From positions 7,130,001 to 7,194,000 of the forward strand of contig NZ_CP045096.1 in the NCBI RefSeq assembly GCF_009184865.1: DNA of 64,000 bases, written 5' to 3'. Below the pieces are notes generated by a model. It was not told where the DNA came from. It did no database searches and worked only from the letters and a program-made list of their open reading frames with translations. Shown here one piece after another: positions 54,175 to 62,597 of the stretch. This DNA comes from Streptomyces phaeolivaceus. Its GTDB lineage: Bacteria > Actinomycetota > Actinomycetes > Streptomycetales > Streptomycetaceae. The first letter of the stretch is position 1; each line of letters starts with the position of its first letter. The translations under genes and the position numbers were made by a program.

Positions 54175-54872
54175 CTAACAGGGGTGACCCGTCCATCACA
54201 GGGCCGATTTCGGGACGGGGGCCGGGACAGCGGCCGGGCCCTCGCCGAGGAGCCCACCGCTCGCCGCGCCGTCGCACGCACGCTGCGGGAGGCCGCCGCG
54301 TGCCTGCGCGAGCGACGCAACGCCAAGCCCCTGACGCGCTACGCGCCGGCCGCTGGACCGGCTGCGCGACCGGCCCCGCGGCCGGCCGCGGCATTCCGGC
54401 GCGCCCCCGGGCCGAAGCGGGCTACCCTGCCTGTGAGCGGTCGGCGGATGCCGGACAAGGGAACAACAACAAACATCCGCCAACGCATGGACACGCGCAG
54501 TGGTCTAGTCAACAATGCGTGGTAGGGCATCTGATCGATCAGCGGTCCCGACCGCGGACGATCGCATATGCGCGACAACAGAGCCTCCGTCTTCCCCGCA
54601 CAGGAAGGCGGACCGAGGACCCGGCGCTCTCTGCCCTGACTGCTCCGGATCCTCATCCTTCGGCCGAATGGGACCGCACACCCCACGGCCGATGTTGCTC
54701 CGGGCTGCGGTGCCGGGAGGGCTGAGGGTCCCTCTCAGGCGCCGCGGCCCGCGGGTGTTTCCGGGCCGGGTGGACCGGTCCCGGGCCCCGCCCCAGCCGC
54801 TTCCGGCACCCTTACCGGCCATGCCGACCACTGTTTCCGGTCAACTTCGTACCGCCAGGTACGCTCGCACAT
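54175..54872. other. Long intergenic region without a supported gene
   Basis: This stretch lies between the divergent nagB and kinase genes. A plus-strand frame at about 54184-54400 (ALAEEPTARRAVARTLREAA and neighbours) has coding-like third positions but decays into AT-richer sequence with no normal end, so it may be a gene remnant. A dre-like site lies at 54499. I see no tRNA and no clear terminator. Confidence 0.5.
54499..54514 (+). promoter_or_regulatory. dre: Orphan dre-like site
   Basis: AGTGGTCTAGTCAACA matches dre well in its first ten bases (AGTGGTCTAG). It lies 359 bp upstream of the kinase gene and over 400 bp from nagB. Confidence 0.5.
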
Positions 54873-56348
54873 GTGCCCTCCATGAACGAACTCGTCCGCC
54901 AGCACACCGCTCTCAGCGACTCCGACCTGGAGTGGTTGCATCTGCTGGTGTCGGAGTGGCAGTTGCTGTCCGACCTCTCCTTCGCCGATCTGGTCCTGTG
55001 GGTCCCCACCCGGGACGGCACCCGCTATGTCTCCGTGGCCCAGATGCGCCCCAACACCGGCCCCACCTCGTACCAGGACGACATGGTCGGCCATCTGGTC
55101 CCGCGCGGCCGGCGCCCCCTGCTGGACGCCGCGCACGACGAGGGCCGCATCGTCCGCGAGGGCGACCCGGAGTGGCGCGAGGAGGTCCCCGTACGGGTCG
55201 AGTCCATCCCCGTGCGCAGGGAGGGGCGCGTCCTCGGGGTCATCGCGCGCAACACCAATCTGCTGACCGTGCGCACCCCGAGCCGGCTGGAGCTGACCTA
55301 TCTCCAGAGCGCGTCCGACCTGGCCCAGATGATCGCCGCGGGCGCCTTCCCGTTCCCCGACCAGCAGGTCGACATGGACGCCTCACCACGCGTCGGAGAC
55401 GGGCTGATCAGGCTCGACGCCGACGGCATCGTCCAGTACGCCTCCCCGAACGCCCTCTCCGCGTACCACCGCCTGGGTCTCGCCGCCGACCTCGTGGGCT
55501 GCCATCTCGGCCGTACTACCGCCGAACTCGCCCCCTCCCGGGGCCCGGTGGACGAGGCGCTGGCCAAGGTGGCGAGCGGGTGGGCGCCGCGCGAGTTCGA
55601 GATCGAGTCCGTCGACGGGGTGATCCAGTTCCGCGCGATCCCGCTCAAGCCCAAGGGCCCGCGCATCGGTTCGCTGGTCCTGCTGCGGGACGTGACGGAA
55701 CTGCGGCGCCGCGAACGCGAGTTGATCACCAAGGACGCCACCATCCGGGAGATCCACCACCGGGTGAAGAACAACCTCCAGACCGTCGCCGCGCTGTTGC
55801 GCCTCCAGGCCCGGCGCATCGAGTCCGAGCGCGGCCGTGAGGCCCTCGAAGAGGCCGTACGACGGGTCGGGTCGATCGCGATCGTGCATGAGACGCTGTC
55901 CCAGAACCTGGACGAGCGGGTGGAGTTCGACGAGATCGCCGACCGGGTGCTCGCGATGGTCGCCGAGATCTCACCGGGCAAGGTCGTCGGCCGGCGCACC
56001 GGACGGTTCGGCATCCTGGACGCGGAGGTCGCCACCCCGCTCTCCATGGTGCTCACCGAGATCCTGCAGAACGCCCTCGAACACGGGTTCCGTGAAGGCG
56101 ACACCGGCACCGTCGAGGTCTCGGCGGTGCGCGGCGGCACCACCAAGGAGACCCGTCTCCTCGTCACCGTCCAGGACGACGGCGTCGGTCTCCCCGAGAG
56201 CTTCGACCCGCATCGCTCGGGCAACCTCGGCCTGCAGATCGTACGGACGCTGGTGGAGGGGGAGTTGGGCGGAACCTTCGACATGGTCCCGGCTCCCGAG
56301 CGGGGCACCCGGGTCATCCTGGACCTCCCGGTGCGCGCCCAGAAGTAG
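54873..56348 (+). CDS. Sensor histidine kinase, PdtaS-like (GAF-PAS-HisKA_2)
   Basis: This 491-residue soluble kinase has a GAF-like N-terminal region (residues 1-150) and a PAS-like domain (165-280: LIRLDADGIVQYASPNALSA). A HisKA_2 box follows with IREIHHRVKNNLQTVAALLR (H295/H296), and then an ATPase domain with TEILQNALEHGF (N-box), VQDDGVGLPE (G1) and GNLGLQIVRTL. The layout matches mycobacterial PdtaS, whose partner PdtaR binds RNA. No response regulator is adjacent. GTG 54873 and ATG 54882 are both possible starts. Confidence 0.88.
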   Translation: MPSMNELVRQHTALSDSDLEWLHLLVSEWQLLSDLSFADLVLWVPTRDGTRYVSVAQMRPNTGPTSYQDDMVGHLVPRGRRPLLDAAHDEGRIVREGDPEWREEVPVRVESIPVRREGRVLGVIARNTNLLTVRTPSRLELTYLQSASDLAQMIAAGAFPFPDQQVDMDASPRVGDGLIRLDADGIVQYASPNALSAYHRLGLAADLVGCHLGRTTAELAPSRGPVDEALAKVASGWAPREFEIESVDGVIQFRAIPLKPKGPRIGSLVLLRDVTELRRRERELITKDATIREIHHRVKNNLQTVAALLRLQARRIESERGREALEEAVRRVGSIAIVHETLSQNLDERVEFDEIADRVLAMVAEISPGKVVGRRTGRFGILDAEVATPLSMVLTEILQNALEHGFREGDTGTVEVSAVRGGTTKETRLLVTVQDDGVGLPESFDPHRSGNLGLQIVRTLVEGELGGTFDMVPAPERGTRVILDLPVRAQK

Positions 56349-56406
56349 GCGCGCGTACGGCGGTCGTACCCCTCGCGGGCCCACGGTCGGCGTACCGGAA
56401 ACAGCA

Positions 56407-56441
56407 CCGAGCCCCGGACCAAGATCTGGTCCGGGGCTCGG
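56407..56441. terminator. Terminator between the kinase gene and wblE
   Basis: A perfect 15-bp stem (CCGAGCCCCGGACCA arm) with loop AGATC sits between the converging genes. Confidence 0.85.
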
Positions 56442-56551
56442 GCTCGTGGCTGATTAAGCGCACCGGGGGCACTGCGCGCTGCGGCTCGGGGGCGGGAGAA
56501 GCGCACTCGCTGTGCGCGCCGCCAAGCTCAGGCTGTTGCTGGGATGGGATG

Positions 56552-56809
56552 TCAGGCGGATGCCTGACGGGCCCTGTTGCGGGCGGCGCGGCGCTTCATG
56601 GCGCGGCGCTCGTCCTCGCTGAGACCACCCCAGACGCCGGAGTCCTGGCCGGACTCAAGCGCCCACTGCAGACACTGCTCGATAACCGGGCAGCGACGGC
56701 AGACAGCCTTGGCTTCCTCGATCTGCAGCAGCGCAGGACCGGTGTTGCCGATGGGGAAGAAGAGCTCGGGGTCTTCCTCGCGGCAAACGGCGTTGTGACG
56801 CCAGTCCAT
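56552..56809 (-). CDS. wblE: WhiB-family iron-sulfur regulator WblE (WhiB1-type)
   Basis: This 85-residue protein has the four iron-sulfur cysteines C9, C37, C40 and C46 (VCRRCPVIEQC), the GVWGG turn (residues 58-62) and a basic tail (KRRAARNRARQ). It opens MDWRHNAVCREEDPELFF, nearly the sequence of mycobacterial WhiB1, so it belongs to the WblE/WhiB1 group that contacts the principal sigma factor. A 318-bp upstream region without other genes probably holds several promoters. An extended A8 tract (57029-57036) lies in that region. Confidence 0.93.
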   Translation of the reverse strand: MDWRHNAVCREEDPELFFPIGNTGPALLQIEEAKAVCRRCPVIEQCLQWALESGQDSGVWGGLSEDERRAMKRRAARNRARQASA

Positions 56810-57127
56810 GGCTGCTACCTCTCCTTGGTATTACATGCACGTTGCTTGTGAATGTGAACGCTTTCACGAATCCCTCAACAAGTGAAGGGCCGATCACCAG
56901 ACGGACTGGTGTGGTCCTGTGGATTGAGGAGGGGTTCTGGCGCTCTCGTGAGCCGGTGTTGCGGGCTGTCCCGAGCGCCACGTAGAGACTCGCAAACCTC
57001 AGCGGCGGATACAACCCCTACCGGAAAGTTTTTTTTGATTCCTCGGTGTCGACTGTGTCACAGCCGTACTTCCATGGGGTGGATGCTGGCCTAAACGTTC
57101 GAGTGGAAGGACTTTTGCCCGTTCCGC
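56810..57127 (-). promoter_or_regulatory. wblE upstream region
   Basis: These 318 bp without a gene lie between wblE and the diacylglycerol-kinase gene's end. They are less GC-rich than their surroundings and contain an A8 tract (minus strand) and the dyad TGTGTCACAG-like at 57054-57063. I see no coding frame. Confidence 0.45.
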
Positions 57128-58099
57128 TCACACAATCACACGCAGTGCACGGCGTACGCCTGTGAACGTCACGCTCGTTCGCAGCCCGAGGTGGTCGCCG
57201 TCCATCTGGAGGGGCAGGGGGACCTTCGAATGCAAGGTGAAGTCGGTCAGATCGTGCAGGGTGGTGGCGTGCTTGCCCTGGGGTCCGCGCTCGGGGGACG
57301 AAGTGAGCAACTGTGTGCCATATCGGGCGAGTGCGGGCGTCGACATGCGGCTGAGGCCGAGTACGTCGAGGCCTTTATCGAACGAGGCCTTAGGCGACGC
57401 GTACACCGGGCGATTGCCCAGAAACGTCCACGGGGACGTGTTGCAGACTATGGACAGCACAAGATCGGAAATCGGATCCTGGCCTGCCTGTTCCAAAGTG
57501 ATCGTGCCGAGTCTGCGATGGGGCTCTTCCAGGAACTGCCGAAATGCCTGACGCAGGTAAAGAGCGTGTGTGGATTTCCGTCCGCGTTCCCGCTGTTGCT
57601 CGACCCGGCCGATCACACCCGCGTCGAATCCGAGGCCGGCGCAGAACGTGAACCAGCGGGACGGCACCGCCTCGTCCTCCGTGCCCGGGGTGCCCGAGGC
57701 CATCCCCAGGCCGACCGTGCGCTCCCGGCTCTCGCGCAGGGCGTCGAGCAGGGCGCCGGTCGCCTCCACGGCGTCGTTGGGCAGCCCCAGGGCGCGGGCG
57801 AAGACATTGGTGGAGCCGCCGGGGACCACGGCGAGACGGGGGAGGCGGTCGGGGTCCGGGCCGTGGTGTAGCAGGCCGTTGACGACCTCGTTGACCGTGC
57901 CGTCGCCGCCGAGCGCGACGACCAGTTCTATGTCGCCCTTGCCGTCCGCGGCCTGCCGGGCGAGGTCCCGCGCGTGGCCTCTGTACTCGGTGGTGACGGC
58001 CTCCAGCTTCATCTCGCTGGCGAGGGCGTGGATCAGCACATCGCGCGTCCGTGCGCTTGTGGTGGTTGCCGCCGGATTGACCACGAGAAGTGCACGCAT
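57128..58099 (-). CDS. Diacylglycerol/lipid kinase family protein
   Basis: This 323-residue protein begins MRALLVVNPAATTTSA and has the kinase glycine motif VVALGGDGTVNEVVNGLL near residue 60, followed by PGGSTNVFARALGLP near 95. This is the pattern of DgkB/YegS/sphingosine-kinase-like enzymes. The acceptor lipid is unknown. It is on the same strand as wblE and sits 318 bp upstream of it. ATG 58099 is the natural family start. Confidence 0.9.
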   Translation of the reverse strand: MRALLVVNPAATTTSARTRDVLIHALASEMKLEAVTTEYRGHARDLARQAADGKGDIELVVALGGDGTVNEVVNGLLHHGPDPDRLPRLAVVPGGSTNVFARALGLPNDAVEATGALLDALRESRERTVGLGMASGTPGTEDEAVPSRWFTFCAGLGFDAGVIGRVEQQRERGRKSTHALYLRQAFRQFLEEPHRRLGTITLEQAGQDPISDLVLSIVCNTSPWTFLGNRPVYASPKASFDKGLDVLGLSRMSTPALARYGTQLLTSSPERGPQGKHATTLHDLTDFTLHSKVPLPLQMDGDHLGLRTSVTFTGVRRALRVIV

Positions 58100-58260
58100 G
58101 GGTTGCAGGGTACCTACTGGGTGGTACCCGGCCCATACCGAGGTGCGGATCAAGGGGGAGATCGGGTAGTGACGATGAGCACGTGGGGGCGCGCGAGCGC
58201 GGCGTACGGGCCGGGCACCGGGGCCGGGGCGCGCGCCGGGGCGACGGCTACCCTTCTGGG

Positions 58261-58713
58261 GTGAGCCCAGAGCAGACCCCGACCCCGGACACCTCCGACG
58301 CCGAAGCCCGCCCCGGGCGGCTGACCGCCGCGGCGGCGCTGGCCGCGCTGGAGGGGGTGGCCCTGCTGGTGGGCGGCGGGGCCATGCTGCTCCTCGGCCT
58401 CAACGGCGACTCGGACGACCTGACCACCGGTGTCACGGGAGGCCTCACCCTCGTCGCACTGGCCCTGCTGCCGCTGATCGCCGCGCGCGGGCTGCTGCTG
58501 CGGCGGAGCTGGAGCCGGGGGCCCGCCGTCATCACCCAGATCATGGCGCTGCCGGTGGCCTACAACCTGCTGCGCGCCGACAGCGTGGCGATCCCGGCGG
58601 GCATCGTGCTGGCGCTGGTCGCCGTGGTGGCGCTGGTCCTGCTGATCAATCCCGCGACGACCCGGGCCCTCGGGATCCAGGGGCCGGGCCGGGCGGAGGG
58701 GACGAAGGGGTAA
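58261..58713 (+). CDS. Small four-helix integral membrane protein
   Basis: This 150-residue protein has four hydrophobic segments after a proline/threonine-rich head: ALAALEGVALLVGGGAMLLL, GGLTLVALALLPLIAARGLL, a third near residue 95 and GIVLALVAVVALVLLINPAT. The GTG at 58261 is the first suitable start. It converges on sigH. Its function is unknown; homologues occur in the same place in other Streptomyces (from memory). Confidence 0.8.
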   Translation: MSPEQTPTPDTSDAEARPGRLTAAAALAALEGVALLVGGGAMLLLGLNGDSDDLTTGVTGGLTLVALALLPLIAARGLLLRRSWSRGPAVITQIMALPVAYNLLRADSVAIPAGIVLALVAVVALVLLINPATTRALGIQGPGRAEGTKG

Positions 58714-58776
58714 GGGGTGGAGGAAGGGGCGGCCGGGGCGGTCGCGCGGGAGCGCGAACCCCTCACCACCCCTCGG

Positions 58777-59934
58777 CTACTCCTCCACGAGCAGCTTCTC
58801 CCGAAGCTGCGCCAACGTCCTCGCCAGCAGCCGGGAGACGTGCATCTGGGAGATGCCGACCTCCTGGGCGATCTGCGACTGGGTCATGTTGCCGAAGAAG
58901 CGCAGCAGCAGGATCCGCTTCTCGCGGGGCGGCAGATCCTCCAGCAGCGGCTTGAGGGACTCCCGGTACTCGACGCCCTCCAGCGCCTCGTCCTCGGCGC
59001 CGAGGGTGTCCGCGACCGCCGGGGACTCGTCGTCGGTGTCGGGGACGTCCAGGGACAGCGTGGAGTAGGCGTTGGCCGACTCCAGGCCCTCCAGGACCTC
59101 CTCCTCCGAGATGGCCAGCTTCTCGGCCAGCTCGTGCACCGTCGGGGAGCGGCCGTGCTGCTGGGACAGCTCGGCCGTGGCCGTGGTCAGCGCGAGGCGC
59201 AGCTCCTGCAGCCTGCGCGGCACCCGCACCGCCCAGCCCTTGTCGCGGAAGTGCCGCTTGATCTCGCCGACGACCGTCGGGGTCGCGTACGTGGAGAACT
59301 CCACGCCGCGGTCCGGGTCGAAGCGGTCCACCGACTTGATCAGCCCGATGGTGGCGACCTGGGTGAGGTCGTCCAGCGGCTCACCGCGGTTGCGGAAGCG
59401 GCGTGCGAGGTGTTCCACGAGCGGCAGATGCATCCGGACCAGCCGGTTGCGCAGCTCCGCGTACTCCGCGCTTCCGTCCGGCAGGGCGCGCAGTTCCACG
59501 AACAGGGCTCGCGCCCCGCTGCGGTCCTGAGGGTTGTGCCGAGTGCTTCGCGCGCTCTGCGCGCTCTGCGCGCCCGCCTCGTCGTGTCGCTCGTGCTCGC
59601 TCATAGTCCCGCCCGCCGTCACCGTTCCCCCAGCTCTCGACTGTGCGGGGGAGGCCCCAGTCCGCTCTCGTGAGGACGTGGTGCTCCGGAGGACGTCCTC
59701 CGGGTCCCGTCGCCCGTCGGAGGGCGCCTCGGGCGCCTCGCCGTCGGCCGGCGCCGTCCACCGAGACATCCCGGCCGCCGAGGACTCGTCCTCCGGGTGC
59801 GGCCGGGCCTGCTCGGGGATGCCGTCGACGCCGTCCGCGAGATGCGCCGGCCCGCTCGGACCGTCGTCGTCCTCCGCGGGAAGTCCCCGTGTGCCGCGCT
59901 CTTCGTCCCGCACCGGCCCGTCCCCGTTCCTCAC
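58777..59934 (-). CDS. sigH: SigB/SigF-type sigma factor SigH
   Basis: The longest form has 385 residues. The sigma domains occupy the last 255: DLTQVATIGLIKSVDRFDPD (region 2), RDKGWAVRVPRRLQELRLAL (region 3 start), MTQSQIAQEVGISQMHVSRL (region 4). The 130-residue head is acidic and glycine-rich. GTG 59934 overlaps the prsH stop (GTGA). In-frame ATGs at 59772 and 59604 could give shorter isoforms, as are known for S. coelicolor SigH. It is a stress and sporulation-septation sigma factor held by PrsH (UshX). Confidence 0.9.
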   Translation of the reverse strand: MRNGDGPVRDEERGTRGLPAEDDDGPSGPAHLADGVDGIPEQARPHPEDESSAAGMSRWTAPADGEAPEAPSDGRRDPEDVLRSTTSSRERTGASPAQSRAGGTVTAGGTMSEHERHDEAGAQSAQSARSTRHNPQDRSGARALFVELRALPDGSAEYAELRNRLVRMHLPLVEHLARRFRNRGEPLDDLTQVATIGLIKSVDRFDPDRGVEFSTYATPTVVGEIKRHFRDKGWAVRVPRRLQELRLALTTATAELSQQHGRSPTVHELAEKLAISEEEVLEGLESANAYSTLSLDVPDTDDESPAVADTLGAEDEALEGVEYRESLKPLLEDLPPREKRILLLRFFGNMTQSQIAQEVGISQMHVSRLLARTLAQLREKLLVEE

Positions 59935-60344
59935 GCCGGCCCGGGTCCCGCGCCGCGCTGTTTGTAGAGGCTGATCGAAACGGTTTTGTCGTCGGCCACC
60001 GCGGAGGAGACCTTGCCCGCCAGGGCCGACAGCACGGTCCACGCGAAGGTGTCACGCGCGGGGGCGTGGCCGTCCGTGGTGGGGGCCGAGACGGTGACCT
60101 CCAGCGAATCGTCGACCAGACGGAAGACACAGCTGAGCACCGAGCCGGGCACGGCCTGCTGCAGCAGGATCGCGCAGGCCTCGTCGACCGCGATGCGCAG
60201 GTCCTCGATCTCGTCGAGGGTGAAGTCCAAACGGGCCGCGAGGCCGGCCGTCGCCGTACGCAGCACCGACAGGTAGGCACCCGCGGCCGGCAGCCGGACT
60301 TCCACGAAGTCCTGGGTCCCGGGCTCGCCTGCGATCTGGGACAC
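59931..60344 (-). CDS. prsH: Anti-sigma factor PrsH (UshX), RsbW-like kinase
   Basis: This 137-residue protein has the GHKL ATPase pattern of RsbW/SpoIIAB: DLRIAVDEACAILLQQAV near residue 50 holds the N-box-like region (EAC in place of EA-N), and PTTDGHAPARDTFAWTVLSA near 95 follows. GTG 60344 is chosen because GGAGG stands five bases upstream; GTG 60350 and TTG 60356 are alternatives. It overlaps sigH by 4 bp, so sigma and anti-sigma are coupled. Confidence 0.9.
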   Translation of the reverse strand: MSQIAGEPGTQDFVEVRLPAAGAYLSVLRTATAGLAARLDFTLDEIEDLRIAVDEACAILLQQAVPGSVLSCVFRLVDDSLEVTVSAPTTDGHAPARDTFAWTVLSALAGKVSSAVADDKTVSISLYKQRGAGPGPA

Positions 60345-60681
60345 CCTCACCTCCAAGGTGGTACAAGCTCTTTCGGGGGCCCAGGGGTCGCCCCCCGGGG
60401 TAACGCGCTACGTGGTTCAGCGGTGACGCTATCGCGCTACCGAGCGCCGTGTCCTCGGGGTCCTGAGGACCCCACCCCATGCTGTCACTCATAGTAAGCC
60501 TATGAATACGCTCGGTGGCTAGAGGTTTGCGGGCCTCAAATAGGAAGAGCGCGCGCCGGATTGACGTACCCAGACGCCGGACCGCCGAACCTTGTCACAC
60601 GAGTACCTCGACGTGTCACGGGGTGACATGGTTCCGTCGTACGACGTCTCGGCCTCGGGCGTCATACGCATACAAGGTCCG
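60345..60681 (-). promoter_or_regulatory. prsH-sigH upstream region
   Basis: These 337 bp have no gene I can support. They hold the dyad GGGTCCTCAGGACCC (minus strand, about 60457-60472), an AT-richer patch at 60490-60510 and a 13-bp direct repeat (GTCATACG... at 60660 and 60681). sigH in S. coelicolor has several promoters; I cannot place them here. Confidence 0.45.
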
Positions 60682-60942
60682 TCATACGAGTACATGGTCC
60701 ACGAAGCACCAGCGCCAGGTCTCGCCCGCTTCGAACGTGCGCATGATGGGATGGCCGCTCTCCTTGTGGTGCTCGGTCGCGTGCCGCATCGGCGAGGAGT
60801 CGCAGCAGCCCACGTGGCCGCACTCCAGGCACATCCGCAACTGCACCGGGTGGCTCCCCGCGGCCAGGCACTCCGGGCAGGTGTCGGTCAGCGGATCGGG
60901 CGCGGGGTGCGGCAGCGCGTCCGCGTGCGTGCACTGTTTCAT
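60682..60942 (-). CDS. UBP-type zinc finger protein
   Basis: This 86-residue protein has all zinc ligands of a ZnF-UBP domain: CTHADALPH, TCPECLAAG, LRMCLECGHVGCCDSS, then RHATEHHKESGHPIMRTFEA and WRWCFVDH. Eukaryotic relatives bind the ubiquitin C-terminus; the role in bacteria is unknown (Pup has a different end). It is divergent from the Na+/H+ antiporter with 59 bp between. ATG 60942 is the first start in frame. Confidence 0.9.
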   Translation of the reverse strand: MKQCTHADALPHPAPDPLTDTCPECLAAGSHPVQLRMCLECGHVGCCDSSPMRHATEHHKESGHPIMRTFEAGETWRWCFVDHVLV

Positions 60943-61001
60943 GATTGCCAGGTTACGACGGGTGCGCGGAACCTCGCGCGGAAACGAAGGCGGCGGAAGC
61001 G

Positions 61002-62597
61002 ATGCACTTTTTGCCCTTGCTGTTGCTGGTCGCCGGGAGCGCGACGGTCGCCGGGGCCGCCCGGCGTACGCCGGTGCCCGCCCCGCTGCTGCTGGTCGCG
61101 GTGGGGCTCGTCGTGTCCTATCTGCCCGGAGTGCCGCACTACGAGCTGGACCCCGAGATCGTCCTGCCGCTGATCCTGCCCCCGCTGCTGTACACGGCCG
61201 CCAGCGACAGCTCCTACCTCGATCTGCGGGCCCAACTGCGGCCCGTGGCGCTGCTGTCGGTCGGCTATGTGCTGTTCGCGACCCTGGTGGTCGGCTGGGC
61301 CGCCTATCTGATCGTGCCGGGGCTGTCGCTGACCGCCGCGCTGGTGCTGGGCGCGGTGGTGGCGCCGCCGGACGCGGTCGCGGCCACCGCGGTCGCCCGG
61401 CGGGTGGGGCTGCCGTCGCGGATCACCACGATCCTCCAGGGCGAGTCCCTGGTGAACGACGCGACCGCGATCACCGCCTACCGGGTGGCCCTCGCGGCCA
61501 CCGTCGGCGAGGGCGCCAGCTGGACCGGCGGGATCGTCGAGTTCCTGGTGGCGGCGGTCGGCGGTGTCGTGGTGGGTCTGCTGCTGATGGTGCCGATCCA
61601 CTGGCTGCGCACGCATCTGAAGGAGGCGCTGCTCCAGAACACCCTCTCCCTGCTGATCCCGTTCGTCGCCTACGGGCTCGCCGAGTGGGTGCACGCCTCC
61701 GGGGTGCTCGCCGTGGTCGTCGTCGGCCTGTATCTCGGCTACCGCAACTGGCAGGTCGACTTCGCCACCCGGCTCCAGGAGGAGGCCGTCTGGAAGATGG
61801 TCGCCTTCCTGCTGGAGTCGGCCGTCTTCGCCCTCATCGGCCTCCAGCTCCCGGTCGTCCTCGAAGGCCTGGACGAGTACGAGGGGGCCAGCGCCACCTG
61901 GTACGCCGTGGCCGTCTTCCTCGTGGTGGTCGCGACCCGGTTCGTGTGGGTGTATCCGGCGACCTTCCTGCCCCGGATCCTGTCGCGGCGCATCAGGGAA
62001 CGGGAGGACAACCCCACCTGGAAGGGGCCCTTCGTCATCTCCTGGGCCGGGATGCGGGGTGTCGTCTCGCTGGCCATCGCCTTCTCGATCCCGCTCACGG
62101 TGCACGGCGGGGACGACTTCCCCGGGCGGAACCTGATCCTCTTCCTGACCTTCACCACGGTCATCGGGACCCTGGTCATCCAGGGGCTGACCCTGCCGCC
62201 GCTGATCCGGGTCCTGAAGCTGCCGGGCCGCGACCAGCAGGCCGAGACCCTCGCCGAGGCCAACGCCCAGGCCCAGGCGTCCCGGGCCGCCGAGGCCCGC
62301 CTCGACGAACTGCTCGCCGACGAGCGCAACGAGCTGCCGCCGCCGCTCCAGGACCGCCTCCGCGCGGTCCTGGAGCGGCGCCGCAACGCCGTCTGGGAGC
62401 GGCTCGGCGCGATCAACCCGGTGACCGGGGAGAGCGTCGACGACACCTACAGCCGGCTCTCCCGGGAGATGATCGGCGCCGAACGCGCGGTCTTCGTGAG
62501 GCTGCGGGACGGCCGGTACATCGACGACGAGATGCTGCGCACGCTGTTGCGGCGGCTGGACCTGGAGGAGGCGGCGGTCTACCGGGAGGCGTCCTAG
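61002..62597 (+). CDS. CPA1 family Na+/H+ antiporter (NhaP-like)
   Basis: This 531-residue protein has 12 membrane segments. The ion-binding regions read GAVVAPPDAVAATAVARRVG near residue 115 and LQGESLVNDATAITAY near 147, the ND motif of electroneutral CPA1 exchangers. A third conserved part is SWAGMRGVVSLAIAFSIPL near 345. The C-terminal 130 residues form a charged cytosolic regulatory domain. ATG 61002 is preferred over a TTG at 60945. It ends 4 bp inside the converging PLP-enzyme gene. Confidence 0.92.
   Translation: MHFLPLLLLVAGSATVAGAARRTPVPAPLLLVAVGLVVSYLPGVPHYELDPEIVLPLILPPLLYTAASDSSYLDLRAQLRPVALLSVGYVLFATLVVGWAAYLIVPGLSLTAALVLGAVVAPPDAVAATAVARRVGLPSRITTILQGESLVNDATAITAYRVALAATVGEGASWTGGIVEFLVAAVGGVVVGLLLMVPIHWLRTHLKEALLQNTLSLLIPFVAYGLAEWVHASGVLAVVVVGLYLGYRNWQVDFATRLQEEAVWKMVAFLLESAVFALIGLQLPVVLEGLDEYEGASATWYAVAVFLVVVATRFVWVYPATFLPRILSRRIREREDNPTWKGPFVISWAGMRGVVSLAIAFSIPLTVHGGDDFPGRNLILFLTFTTVIGTLVIQGLTLPPLIRVLKLPGRDQQAETLAEANAQAQASRAAEARLDELLADERNELPPPLQDRLRAVLERRRNAVWERLGAINPVTGESVDDTYSRLSREMIGAERAVFVRLRDGRYIDDEMLRTLLRRLDLEEAAVYREAS

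Noticed and set aside
57029..57056. GGAAT near the A8 tract upstream of wblE as a SigR promoter
   Set aside because: No GTT at 18-19 bp spacing.
60421..60500. A BldD operator upstream of prsH-sigH
   Set aside because: GTGAC and GTCAC halves occur, but not with the published BldD spacing; BldD control is plausible from the literature only.
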